From positions 15,916,453-15,980,452 of the forward strand of contig NC_071634.1 in NCBI RefSeq assembly GCF_014839835.1: 64,000 bases of DNA. Reading direction: 5' to 3'. This stretch comes from Dryobates pubescens. Its lineage: Eukaryota; Chordata; Aves; Piciformes; Picidae. Shown piece by piece: positions 23,789 to 35,900 of this stretch (position 1 is its first letter; the number at the start of each line of letters is the position of its first letter). Both the position numbers and the translations under genes were made by a program. The notes under the pieces are model-generated. The model was not told where the DNA came from and searched no databases. It saw nothing but the letters and a program-made list of their open reading frames with translations.

Positions 23789-24391
23789 CCACTCCCCAAG
23801 GCTCTGCCACAGTCATAGAGTCATCTCTCCCTAGCTGGTACCTGGAGCTTGGTGCCCCCCACCCAGTTCCTGCTTCAGCTTCTCTGGCTGTCCCTATGCC
23901 AGGTAAGGCAACATGCTGGGTGGCAGAGGAGTCCAGCTGACACCTCTCCATGATGAACCAGCCTCCACAGCTGGGCTGAGCACCCCCGAGGGGCAGCCTG
24001 TGTGTGTCCAGCCTGCTCTGGAGGCTTCCTTAACGAAAGCACTAATGGACATGGGGCAGAGAGTGCCAGGAACTGTTCAGACAGCTGGGCACAGGGCAGG
24101 AGCACTTCTGGCACAGTCTGAGCACAGAGCAGGGACTTCAGCAAGCCATGGCTGACAGCAGAGCAATCCGAGGCCATTGCACTGCCTACGCAGCAGACAT
24201 GTGGCTGCCGCTCAGCGGGGCCTCCGTGGAGGCACCCAAAGCACACCACTGAAGAGATCAGAGGCAAGGCACAAGGACAAAGAACAAGCCTATAAATTAT
24301 ACATGCACCAGCTCCACTTGGGAGAGGCTCTGAGCATGTCACAACCCAAAAGCTGGGACCCTCCCACTTGTCTCCTTGCATCTGCTCTACA

Positions 24392-24505
24392 GCATAGAAT
24401 CACAGAATCAGAACTGTCAGGGTTGGAAGGGACCTCAAGGATCAGCCAGTTCCAACCCCCCTGCCATGGGCAGGGACACCTCACACCAGTTCAGGTTGCT
24501 CATGG
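24392..24505 (-). mobile_element. CR1 LINE 3' end scrap
   Basis: CATAGAATCACAGAATCAG, then CAGGGTTGGAAGGGACCTCA and TGCCATGGGCAGGGACACC, the complement of the young-subfamily 3' end, cut after about 110 bases. Confidence 0.9.
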
Positions 24506-24759
24506 TCAAATGAAATCCAAGGAGACCTCACTTCAGTGAAGAGTGCCCTCAGGAGTACCCTTATCAGACGGAGCAGTGGTAAAATCCTGGTGTGGGGAGC
24601 CAGAGGGGCATGGGTGAGCTGGTACTGGCTGGGGCACACAACCAGCAGCCTCAGGCAGGCTGAGGGGAATGGGCTTGGAGCTTAAGTAATAACTACTGAA
24701 GGAGGGCAGCATGTACCAGCCATGCCAGTCACACAGGGCCACAGAGAACATGGCTCATC

Positions 24760-24960
24760 AAACTGATTTGCTGCCTGTTTTGGTGAGGTTCCAAGTTTGA
24801 TCAGTGGAGGTAAAAGCCTCGACGGAGCAGCCTTGGATTTCTGTGAGGCATTTGACATTTTGACAAAGAAAGCAGAAAAACATGAAAGCAATGTGGCACA
24901 CATTAAATGGATTAAAACTGGCTAACCAGCATGTCTCAAGACATAATCATCCAGAGATCA
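24760..24960 (+). mobile_element. Possible CR1 reverse-transcriptase remnant
   Basis: A frame here reads LDFCEAFDILTK followed by VAHIKWIKTG, which recalls the LDFxKAFDTVSH...VKNWL block of CR1 reverse transcriptase. Short and diverged; could be chance. Confidence 0.35.
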
Positions 24961-27900
24961 TTGCCAATTAGCTGTGCTCCTGCCCTGGTCCTGTGGAGGC
25001 ACAGCCGGGCCCCGTGCAGGCGCTGCCTGTCGCTGACCTCGCAGGAGAAGCTCAGCACGGAGCAAATGTGTGGATTGCACCAAGGCTGAGAGAAGGGCAA
25101 GCAAGGAAGGAAGGGACAAGCAGAGAGCCACACGGGGAACAGGAAGCAGACACTGGGCAGGATGGGTCCCAGGCTCCTCTGGCTGAGCAGTGAAAAACTA
25201 GGGACTGGGAAAGTCCCAGGAGGAACTTTCTGAAAAGGTGAGGCCAGCTGGAGCAAGAGCCATTTGGAAAGGATCTGCATGGGGATGGATCCTACATCAC
25301 AGCAGTTTTTTAAGGCCTGAAGGTTTTTCTCCTCTAGTTCATACAGGTGTTATGAGAGCATGAATAAGGTGAGACAGCAGCTTGCGTCAGAGGAGGTATA
25401 GGTAAAGTCAGATGCCACTATGCCACTCCTGTGATGCGGTAGATGACACCAGCACTTCAGTGGCTCCAGCTGCAATGACATCCCTTTTGCTGAGTGAGCC
25501 CAGAGCTGAGGAACTGTCAGGAACCGCTTCCCATGACCCATCCACAGACACCAATTCAGGTATCTGCTCCCACCCAGTCCCCAGGCTCTCCTCACTCCCC
25601 CAGAGCATCAAACACTCCTCAGAACAATGGGGATTTGTGACTCTGAATCACCAGCCCAGCTGCCATCCCCTGCCCCTTCAGATCCATGAACCTGCTGTAG
25701 TGGGACCCAAAAACCTGGTCCTGCATCACCAGCCTTTGTTTTGCCCATGCACTGTCACCTGCAGCCTGGAAAGGGCTTGTGACTCTCCCCTTGCAGAGCC
25801 AGTGGCCCCGTGGGACATTCTCCTGTGGCCAGTACTGACTGATGGTGAATTTTGTGTGAGAGAGGGCACTAAATCTTCTGGTTTTGAGATTCATCTTGCA
25901 TGGGCTGCAGGATTGATCTTGGAGGAACAGAGCTCTGCTTCACACTGTCCTGTCTGGAAAGTTACCTGCATCCACCAAAAATACTGCAGAGCAGAGGGAA
26001 AGCCTCTCCCTTTTCATCTCTTCCTCCTGATTCAATGGACACCAGTGTCCTGTGGGACAGACCAGCCTGGGACTGGTGAGGCTGCTGGGCAGATCCCTGC
26101 AGGACCACAGGCATTGATGGAGAGTCGCCTGTCCCCCAGCCAGCTTTATCCCTTTTCCCACCCATCCTCCACCTCTTCCTCCCAGTACTATCTGTGGCAG
26201 AGGGAAAACCAGAGCAGACACATAAATCTTCTCCTCAAGACGCAGGAAGCCAGGAGATTAGATTTATGAGAGAGGAAGTCATATTCTCCTGGAACTGCAG
26301 AAGAGAACAGCTAATTACCCAGCTCCACTCGCTGGGTACAGCAGCTTCTCCTGGGACAAAACCTTTGCTTTTCCCAGTCTCTGGAAGGGTGAGGTGCTGC
26401 TGGTGACAGAGGATGGCACCGAGGATGAGGCATTTGCTCTCAGCAGGGAACCAGGCAAAAGCCAGGTCCACGACACATCACTCAGCAGCAGAGATTAATC
26501 CTGCCGTGGCTCCAGGGAGACTCAATGTGTCTGTACTCAGCTTGGAGCATCTGTGGGGCTCAAGGGTGGAGGACTAAGAGCATTTCTTTGGGCAGCTAGC
26601 AACCCCAAGATCTGGTTCCTTGCTGGGGAATCTCCACCATGAAGCCAGCTCATGCCCTAACCTCATGGTTCTCTTGGAGGCTCTTCCAGAGCCAGCTGCT
26701 CGGAGGCTCACAGCCCTTCTTATTTCCTGCAGACACTTAATCAGGGCCAGTTTAGCTCTGACTGTGCTCCTGCCAATATGGTGCTTCCGCTTGAGCAGCT
26801 CTTCTCCCTTCCCAGCGCTCAGCCCTTGTGCACTGGCAGTGAGGACACATCCAGCCACATCTTGCCATGCTCAGCAGGCCCAGCCCCACTTACATCCCCA
26901 AGGTCTGCTCTCCCCGGTCTCCGATGGTCCTCGCAGGCTCTCTCCAACCCACAGTGCTTCACCTCCTCCCTCCTGCACTGCGCTTGGTCTTTGGTTCTGC
27001 TCAAACCCCTCTGGGACTGCACAGAAATGCTGAAGTTGGCCCAGCTGAGGACGGTGGGCACAGTCCCCTGCAGCTCTGGCAATGTCCCAGGTGCCTGGTG
27101 CCCCGTGGCATCCCCAGCCCCTGGGCTTCCAGGCAGTGCCACTGACCCTGGTTCTCCGCTGCGTCAGCTGGGGCCTGGTGCAAGTTGCATCTCACAGGAA
27201 CTGGAGATCTGCTCTTCTCTATTTAGGTCACTGGCTGAAGTGCTCTGCAGGAATATTAGTCACTCTTCCAGCCACAGGGCCCAGGAGAAGACTCTCACTG
27301 CCTGGCCAGAGCAGGGATCTCCTGTCACCCACCTTCCTGCAGCATCAGCACCCCCAGGGCACCCTATGTGCCCCTCCCAGGGCTGCCTAAGGTGCCTGGC
27401 CACCCTCACCCCATGGCCCACGGCCAGTGCCCCGTGGAATGGGTCCTGTCAGCGAGGGAATGAGAAACAACAGCCTCCTCCTGGCACACAGAGGTCATCA
27501 ACTTCAAGCACATCACTTCTCTCTTTCAACTGCAGATACGCCAGTGCTGTCAGATGGAGACTCTCCACGGTCAGGAGACACAGTGAAGTACAAAGCCTTT
27601 GCACAAAGCTTTTGGAAGCCTGCAGAAGCCAAATTATTCCTCTGTCTCCCATGGATGCTAATACAGCTGTCACAGCAGTAGTGTCTCTGTTCTCCCTGTA
27701 CCAGCTTGCTCTCCTGCCCCTCTCTGCCAGGCAGAGGAGCAGCAGTGCCAGTGGTTAAGAGAGACACGAAAAGGTAGGGTGACCTACCCAGAGGAGCACA
27801 GGCAGACTGAGGCAGACAACCTGCTTTGGGTGAGGTCAGGAGGAGGTTGTTTCATGTCCCAGGACTTCCCTCAGCCGTTCCACAGCAGTGTCCGTGGCAG

Positions 27901-28683
27901 TCTGCAGCTGGGCACCACGGCTCAGCACTGTTCTCAGGGGCTACAGAAGAGATCACCACGGGGGGAAGAGAAACACCTTGCTGGATGCTTCCCTCCCAGT
28001 GAATGTGATGTGGGCCATATCCTGTTCCTCTGAGTGCCAGAGATGTATGGCTGTATGGACATGGGAAATGCTTGATGCAGAGACCTGGCCTGGGTCCGTC
28101 AGCACCTCTGGCATGGGCTAGTCCTGCAGCGACTACAGGACAAGGGAAGGAGGACAGTCTCAAAGGCTTTTGGCCACAGGAGACATGGTTCATCGTGAGA
28201 GCTCCCACAGCTCTGTGCTCTCCTGAGAGGAACATCCTACCTCTTGGAGCTCAGCGCTTGGGCACCCACCAGGAGCGAGCAGAGCAGCCGGCCAGGCTGG
28301 GGAGCCCTGGCAGGCAGGGACTCTGTGTGCTCCTTCGCATGCCAGAAATCACAGTAAAGAGCCACAAGCTGTCCTCAGATCTCATTTCTGAAGAAAGCTA
28401 AAAAAGGTTTCACCACTCAGCATCCCACAGAGGTGGCTGCACTGCCCTGGTCACCCTGTACATGCCAGTCCAGGCTCCCAGGCTCAGCCCCAGGCACAGC
28501 TCCCCTGGCAAGCCCATACCCTGCCACGGGGCAGCCCCCATCCCACCAGCATCAGCTGCAGTCCTGGCACCAGCACTGGAGGCTGCTGCGGCTGCAGCCT
28601 CCCAGCACAGAGAGGGAGAATGTGGTTTCAGAATACCAATTTCTGCCTTTAAGTGGATTTCCAAAGCCACGTAGCAGTCACAG

Positions 28684-28709
28684 CCCCCCCCCCCCCCCCC
28701 CCCCCCCCC
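28684..28709. repeat. (C)26 homopolymer
   Basis: Uninterrupted run of 26 C, G on the other strand. Length is likely variable or imprecise in an assembly. Confidence 0.95.
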
Positions 28710-28980
28710 TTATCTTCATGCGCTTTAGACAACACTGGCTGCCAGGGGAACTGAGGAATTAGCAACTGTCTTTCTTTGCCGTGTGCCTCGGTTTCTGCAC
28801 CCACCGAGGGTGGACCATGAGGACCATCTCTGAGAGCAGCAAGACAGCCCCTGTCCAAACGCACTGCTGGGGCTGAGGCGGTGTTGTTACTAGGGACGGG
28901 AGCAGACCCGCTCATCATTTGTGGCCTCTGGATGCTGCTGTGTTCCAACTCACAAAGAAGGCAACCTCAGCCTAGAGGAG

Positions 28981-31260
28981 CTGCTGCGGTTACAGCTGCT
29001 CCTCCAAACACACTGGAAGGGCTGAACCCTTCCCGCAGAGGGGGAGAGCTGGGAAGCGATGGCGGGTGCCAGCCTCAGCCCGGCTCTGCCCGGGAGCCAC
29101 TTCCCGCGGCTCTGCAGCCGCAATCCTTGGGCAGCACCAACAGGGAGGGAGCGCAGCCGGAGGTCTCCAGTGCCCCCTGTCACCGCGACTGTCCCAAGGG
29201 GCTCACTACTGTCATCTCTGGGAGGTACTGGGTGTGGAGGCCGCCAGGAGCTGCAAGCTAGCGTGGAATGCTCTGTGCCCCCGAGAGAGCTCTGTGCCTC
29301 TGCGAACAGGCTGGCAGCCCAGTCAACACCTGCCATCTCCAAGCGGGCATATGCTGGCAAAGCCCAGGTCCCGGTGACTACTCGTACGTGTCCACCTCGT
29401 GGTCTGAACACAGAAAGGGAGCCATGGAGACCTATTCTCCAAGCTCCCCCAAACATCCCTGTGCAGAGCTAGCTGCAGCTGTAACTGGGGTTCTGGTGTA
29501 TTCCCATGGACCGGAGCAGCCCAGAGAGGGGCACCTTCCTATTTTCCAGGAAGCAGCTGGGGCTGTGCCCGGCTCTGCTCCTGCTTCAGCAGCTGCCAGA
29601 GCCCCACCGGCAGACACAAAGGCCTTGAACGCAGAGCACGGCGCTGGGAGCAACGTGGGCTGAATTCCTTCAGCGCCAGCAGCCGTTCCCTTGGCCGGCG
29701 TCACCACGGCGTGCGGTACAGAAAGTGACATCCCTGGGATCACGCGTGTGCATGTGTCAACCCCACACAGCCCCGCTGATGGACGCGTCTCCTGCCGAGG
29801 GGGAGCAGAGCTCTGCCTGCCAGCGAGGCTGGCGGCTCCTGGACCGCTGATCCCCCGCATCGCCCACCCGGAGCCGCTCGGCAAGCGGAGGTGCCGTGGG
29901 CCAGGGTGGCACAGCAGGCAGTGGGGTTGTGGCACAGTGCTCGGTCCTCGGGGGTCTTTGGCCCCTCTAACGCAGCAGCTCTCAGCACAGATTTATCTGC
30001 TTCAGCCACCGCCCCCAGCACGGCTGTGTGCCCCAGGGACCCTGCCAGCGGTTTGCTAGCTGCAGGGTGCCACTGGTCACCTCAGAACAGAGTGCCAAGC
30101 ATAGGGTGCCCGGCATTAGGTTGCTTGGTGTGGGGTGCCACTGGCTAGCCGCCTCTGTGTCTAGTGCTCAGTGCAGGGAGCCAGGTATAGGGTTCCTGGT
30201 GTGGGGTGAGCACTGTGGGGTGCCACCTCGCTGTGGGGTGCACAGCGTAGATTACTGGGTACCCAGTGTAGAGTGCCTGGCATAGAGTGCCGGGTGCGGG
30301 GTGCCACCGGCCTCGTGCCTTTCGCTCTTCCCCGGGCATCTCCTGCCCGCTGTGGGGGACCGGGGAGCGCCGTGACCCGCGGCACCACAAGGCATTGGGG
30401 CTGCCGATGTCACCCGACCCCGGGCATCACGCACCGGCGGCGGGAGGCAAGGGGCACCGCAGACTTTCCCTGCCGTCCCCATCCCTGTTCCTTGCCCCGA
30501 TCCCGCCGGTCTCAGCGCATCCCGTAGCGGGTGTTCGAACCACCCCGGCTCCCCCAGGGTCCCCGCCCGCCGCGGTTCCTTCGTTTCGGGGCTCCCGTAA
30601 TCTCCACGGTTTCCGGCCCCGGGTTCTTCCCCTCGCCCTGGCCGCACCGGCCCGGGTCCCGGTCCTAGCCCGGGTACTACCGCGGCTCTCCCGGTGCGGC
30701 GAGCGGTGGCCGCAGGGCCGCTGCCCGCAGAGCCCGGCCCGGCCGCCGCCCAGCCCCGCCCTGCTCCGTTCTTCTGGCCGGTAGCGGCTCTGCTCCCCAG
30801 CCCGCCCGGTACCTGGTGCTCGACGGTGGCGCGGGTCCGGGAGCGGCAGGCGCTGAGCGGCAGTCTCGGGGCACGGCGAGGCGGAGCCGCGCGGGCTCGC
30901 CGGTACCGGGGCGGAGTCGGCGGGGGCAGGGCGGTACCGGGGCGGGGCCGCAGCGGAGGTGGGCGGGGTCGGGGGTGCCCGGGCGGAGCCCCGCCACGGC
31001 GTGCCGAGCCGAGCCTGCAGCCCCGGTACCGGCAGCGCTCTCCCGGGTCCTGCCCGAGCCAGGTTCCCAGGGAGATGCGATGGCTGCACGCCCGGAGCAG
31101 CAGGTCCCCGGTCCCGCGGGCACCCAGCACGGCTTCACGAGGCCGAACTGAGGTTCACCGACCCGGAGAAGGGCTCGGGCTCGGGCCCGGACGCGCCGCG
31201 GCTCCGGGCAGCAGTCGCCACGGCGGGGCTGCAGGCGCCGTGGCCGGTCTGGTGCTTAGG
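28981..31260. promoter_or_regulatory. Unassigned CpG-rich region (strongest 30.3-31.25 kb)
   Basis: CpG-dense with many CCGG, GCGG and CCCGG words, densest over 30.4-31.25 kb. No gene recognised on either strand; frames are long only because stops are rare in such DNA. Possible promoter of an unseen gene, or of an upstream non-coding exon of the INSYN2-like gene. Confidence 0.45.
30065..30310. repeat. Degenerate TGGGGTGCCA tandem repeat
   Basis: About ten irregular copies of (T/A)GGGTGCC(A/C) or AGAGTGCC with GGCAT and TGGTG linkers, similar in style to the repeats at 4.01 and 22.08 kb. Confidence 0.5.
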
Positions 31261-31297
31261 GGCAGGCACAGCTCCTGTTTCCCCCATTACCCCACAG

Positions 31298-31387
31298 CCA
31301 GAAGCAGCTCCATGGCCCGGGGAAGGACTCGTGAAGGCAGCCGCAGCCGGCGACCTGGGGTGTCTGTGGGACCTCTGTCGTGTGCAG
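31298..31387 (+). other. Candidate orphan internal exon
   Basis: Ninety bases bounded by a good acceptor (TTTCCCCCATTACCCCACAG) and a donor (GTGCAG|GTACTG), open in phase 0. The frame reads PEAAPWPGEGLVKAAAAGDL then GCLWDLCRVQ, loosely like the start of an ankyrin repeat region. No partner exon was found on the right, where a CR1 and then SMIM20 follow. Weak. Confidence 0.2.
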
Positions 31388-31459
31388 GTACTGCTGGTTC
31401 TGCTGCCTGCCAGGTCTGTGGCTTCACTTTGATGTGTAAAGGACTCGGATCTCTTGGGC

Positions 31460-31865
31460 CCTATATTCCAAGGGGGATGCTGAGGTGCGGGAGTGTGTCC
31501 AAAGAAGGAGAGTGATGCTGGTGAAGGATCTAGAGCACAAATCTTCTGAGAACAGTTCAGGGAACTGGGGTTTGTAAGCCTGGAGAGGAAGCTGAGGCTG
31601 GTTCTCTACAGCTCCCCGAAAGGAGGTTGTAGCACAGTGTGGGTTAGTCTCTTCTCTCAAGGAATAAGTGAGAGGACAAGAGGAAATAGCCTCAAATAGC
31701 CCCACGGGAGGTTTAAGTTGAACATGAGGAACAATTTCTTCCCCAAAAGGATTGCCAAGCGCTGAACCAGGCTGCTAAAGGGAGTGGTGGAGTCCTCAGC
31801 CCTGCAGGGGTTTCAAAGCCATATAGGTGTGGTGCTGTGGGACATGGTTTAGTGGTGACCTGGCA
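31460..31865 (+). mobile_element. CR1 LINE 3' fragment
   Basis: Sense copy: GCTGAGGTGCGGGAGTGTGT, CTCTACAGCTCCCCGAAAGG, AGGAACAATTTCTTCCCCAA, then GGTGCTGTGGGACATGGTTT. The terminal TTCTATG repeat is absent. It lies at the change from GC-rich to AT-richer sequence. Confidence 0.88.
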
Positions 31866-32540
31866 GCAGCACACCTCTCATTTCAACAACCATGGAGCTG
31901 GGACAGCCTAAAGATCAAGCAGGGTCTTTGTCACTGTGCAGAGCCCAGAATCCTGGTCAGCCCATGCCATCACCAGAGCTTGTCCAGCAGCAAAGCTGCG
32001 AGTACCCAGAAGAGGACTGGAGTAAAGGACTGTTTGGCACCCTGCCTTAGCAGCAGCTCAGACATATTAACCTCCAGAAAGTAGCCAAAATGCACTTAAT
32101 GCACTTACCTCCACAGATTGCCTTAAATTGCAAGTTACAGGTGCACACTATGGCAAGTGTGTCTGCATCCTCCACTCTGTCACAGCAGGTGTCAGAGCTG
32201 AGGTGGGATGTGTGGGATGGGGTGAGGAAGGACTGGCTGCCGGGCAGGGGTTGGGTGGTGCAGGAGGAAAGGTCTGAAGGTTAGGGGAGGCAGATATCAC
32301 AGCAGGTGAGGGGGGCCCCTGGGGCAGGTGGGTGAACCTGCCTGTGGCAGGTTAAACCTCCAACACCCTCTTGCAAAGCAAATTTAACAAGTCCACAGTG
32401 GTCTGAAAGGGAGAAATGTTAATGTACAAATGTACACTCCTTGCACTGATCTCCAGGAGATCCTCATCATGTTTTCACAATAAACCCAGCAAAAAAAGTC
32501 ATTCTCAAAGCAGGGAGGAAAACTGCAGTGTTCCGCATGA
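31866..32540. other. Interval between CR1 and SMIM20 3' end, nothing recognised
   Basis: No supported coding exon, RNA gene or repeat. Composition becomes AT-richer along this stretch. Confidence 0.5.
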
Positions 32541-32562
32541 TTTATTCTGCTCATGATTTATT
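32541..32562 (-). terminator. Two polyadenylation signals for SMIM20
   Basis: AATAAA on the minus strand at 32562-32557 and again at 32546-32541, 340-360 bases after the SMIM20 stop codon. Confidence 0.6.
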
Positions 32563-32901
32563 CTACAGATGTTTACAGATTAACAAAGAAAACCCCAAAC
32601 CAAACCCAACAGTAGAGTAATTTATCTTCCCTTTTCTCAGGGAAATTTGGCTTTCACTTCTAAGCTCAGGAATCATTCAGCTTTCCATCAGTCTGTGCAC
32701 TACACCCCAGCATCCTCTGTCAAAATGAGCATGCTTTTCTCTCTTGGGATTCCAACCTGCAACCTTTGCTGCTTCTCATGTGCCCACAGAGCATGTCCAG
32801 AATTCTTCTCCAGCCACACCCAAAGGCAGACTTCAGTGAAAGAAGAAACAGCTGAAGATTCCATCTCTAGATTTGCCTTCCAACACAACCAGCCAGCAAC
32901 A

Positions 32902-35900
32902 TCACTTTCTTCCAAAGGGATCAGACCACACTTTTAAGCCTACAAATCAGAATACCAGCAGTTCATAACCAGACTGTTGGGAGAAAAATAAGACAAACAC
33001 ACACACACACAAATTGGTCTGCTGCTCCTACCTTGTGTACAAAACAATTCAAGAACCTAACAATTTCTGCACTGAACTCACAACTCTGCATCAGCTTGCA
33101 AAATAACTTTAGAAAGACAACCTCACCTTTGTCTTAAGCTTCAGATAAGGGGGGGGGGAAATCTATCACACTCCATAGCCTTACAACCACCTAGAATTGC
33201 ACCTTGCATTTGAATTTGTCTACATCTCACTTGCAGCAACTGCATCCTGTGACTTCCTGTCAGCAGCTGAATGTAGATGAAAAGGTTATACTGAGGAGAA
33301 CTGTCCATCAAGTACCTGTGTGTCGGATAAATGAGCCAGTGCAGCCCCCTCTAATGTGTAATAAAAAATAAAGGCAGGATTACCAGATTTGTGTTTCCTA
33401 ATACCCTCCCTAGTGCTCTTCAGCATTTCAACACTTTCCTGGAAAGTAGGTCCTGCAGTGATGATTTAATTGGTATGTGTAGTAAGGACGTGGCATTAAT
33501 CCCATCTGGTTTCCTCCTGCTGCTGATGTTAGGCTTTTCCACAGCTAGGAATACACAACCTTCTAGCATGCTCAGATCTGAACTGTTTAATCTAGACAAG
33601 CACTCCCATGTCTTCAAACAAGAAGTGCCAGCCTTGCATAATGAACAGCCAGATCCATTACCTACGAGACAACACTCTGCCAAGGACAAGCCTGCCATAC
33701 TTTAATTTCATTCCCCTCATCTGCTCTTCTATGCCTTCTACTGGCAACAGCAGGGATCAAAAAGCTATTAGCACTGCAATCCAAAATGTGTGTAGTGGAT
33801 TTCTGCCCCTGCCCATGAGGCTAGAAGGTACTGACAAAGAGCTGATGAACTGTGTTTAGCTGAGTTGTGAGGCAGCGTTCCGCAAAACCAGGGTGCAACT
33901 GGGCACTCTTAGCAGCTAGAGCTCAGCCCATCCATGGCTCTGATAGGTTGGACATGATGATCTTGAAGAGCTCTTCCAACCTGGTCTATCCTATCCTATC
34001 CTATCCTATCCTATCCTATCCTATCCTATCCTATCCTATCCTATCCTATCCTATCCTATCCTATCCTTGCTTGCTGTGGGCTGGTTCAGAAGTGGATTTC
34101 AGGTGTGGAAACTGGCATCTATTCACAAAAGTATGAAGGCAACAGAGTATCTGCATTTTATGTGGCCAGTTATGGCAATTTAAACCAAGTTTCATTACAC
34201 CCACAAATTTCAAGTGAAGAATTAGCCCACCCAAAATTTCCTGCTAAGTTTATTATCTGTGCAACCTTGGAATATATTCTTCACTGTGTTATTTTAATCC
34301 ATGGAAATATGCAGGTCATACTTCAAGTAGGGCTTGAAACCAGTCAATGCAAACACATGAATCAAGTATACCTGCAGGCTGAATATCCTCTTGAACGATA
34401 CCAGCTCGGTTTATTCTCTGTTCTTTCTCTGGAAAACAGAACCAAAAGGACACTACTCAAAAAAAAAAACCCCAAACCAACCAAACAAAACCAAACACCA
34501 CCACCAAAAACCCAAAGAAAATACCAGACACCTTGGCTGAACCCAATAACACTGAAAATGGTATTCACTCTGGGTGCTACACAGTAGAACTGGTGAGTCT
34601 CCACCTCCACGATGTGAATGTAGTACTCCACTGAGAATCAAACAGCCAGTCTGGTTTGAGAGACTACAAACAATATGATAATCACCTTCAAGTAATGACT
34701 TTTTCCTTTAGGAAAAGATGCCAAAATACCTGCCATGATCCCATCACTTAAGCTGTGACTGGTGCTTTTAAGAGCTATCACTCATGCACTCAGCATAAAA
34801 CTCTCCTCAAGATTTGGAAGCTGGATTTAGATCAGACACCACCCCATGAGGGTGGTGAGGCTCTGAAACAGGTTGCCCAGAGAAGTTGTGAAGGTTTCAA
34901 GCCTGGAAGTGTTCAAAGGCAGGTTGGATGGAGCCTTCAGCAATTTGGTTTATCAGGAGATGCCCCTGCCCATGGGAGTGGGGCTGGAACTAGATGATCT
35001 TTAAGGCCCCTTCCAATCCAAACAATTTGATGAGTCTATGATTTAGTCTTTCTAGAATCAGTGATCTCCATTTTCGGGCCCTGAAAGACCTTGCATCTTA
35101 TCACAAGTAGATTTCATGACAGCATCTTCAGGCCCAATGTCCCAAGATGCAGGAACACTGAGTATTCACCCACAGCTCAAGCCATGGGGCATGTGAGCTT
35201 CTCTGGAAGTTGACATACAGCTTACTACACTCTACTCTGAAAAATCAAATCCTTTGTACCCCAAAGGCTAAAACACTCCCACTAAAGTTCAACTGTGAAA
35301 TTCCACCTTCTTGTCTGGAGTGTTAGGACAAGGAATTCTCTGTCTTCTCTCCCACTACAGCAATGATCATCAAGAGAAGAATACAGGAAACAAATGCAGG
35401 TGAGGGCAAAGGAGGGTTTGAGCCACCAGCAACAAATAAAGTTTGGAGTCAGGTATTAAGTGGCAAGTTTCAGCACTTGCTAACTGTGCATCACACATTT
35501 TATCTGCTAAATGAAGATTAAAAAAACCCCTAACCTGCTAGGGAATATTTGCTCCTGTAACTCACAGGTACAGAAGAGGAAGCTGTCCACTAGTTGTGTT
35601 TTTCCCCTACTGCTGAATCACACTTCTAATGTCCTGTTTTTGGAAAGTGCACCATAAGCAAAAATGAGTTAAGAACAGGATTAAAAAATAGGAGCATGGG
35701 GCAGAAAAAAATCTGCGAGAAATTTCCAGCTTCAAAAACGTAATTCCCTCAAATAACAATAGAAAAATTGCTTGTAAGTCAAATTCTACTTCAGCTTCGA
35801 TGCAAAGCCAAAGTCTCTCCGAGATCAGTGTCACCCTTTTCTGCTCTAAATCTTTGCAGATTAACCACACGCATCTTCTGGCTCTCGCCAACAGCTTGCT

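Larger units (their letters stand above)
21871..28980. other. Gene-free interval upstream of INSYN2-like gene
   Basis: No exon could be supported on either strand. It holds a degenerate repeat (about 22.08-22.40 kb), CR1 copies at 23.27 and 24.39 kb, a possible CR1 reverse-transcriptase scrap at 24.76 kb, and a 26-base C run at 28684. Confidence 0.55.
32911..34416 (-). other. Phoenixin-20 coding segment (split by SMIM20 intron 2)
   Basis: Residues 45-64 of SMIM20, [20 protein letters not shown], preceded by Arg44 and followed by Gly-Arg-Lys: an amidation glycine plus basic pair, as needed for an amidated peptide. The coding is in two pieces, exon 2 and exon 3, with Gly56 split by the intron. 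Compared with mammalian phoenixin (recalled), Val to Ile at position 8 and Pro to Ala at position 11 of the 20-mer. Whether it is processed in birds is not shown by the sequence. Confidence 0.7.

Noticed and set aside
24936-25280. 114-codon minus-strand frame with a Phe/Leu/Ser/Pro-rich translation
   Set aside because: No recognisable domain, no paired splice sites; partly next to a probable CR1 remnant.
30252-31130. 292-codon minus-strand frame in the 30-31 kb CpG island
   Set aside because: Arg/Pro/Gly/Ala-rich translation typical of CpG islands, with comparable frames on the other strand and no recognisable domain.
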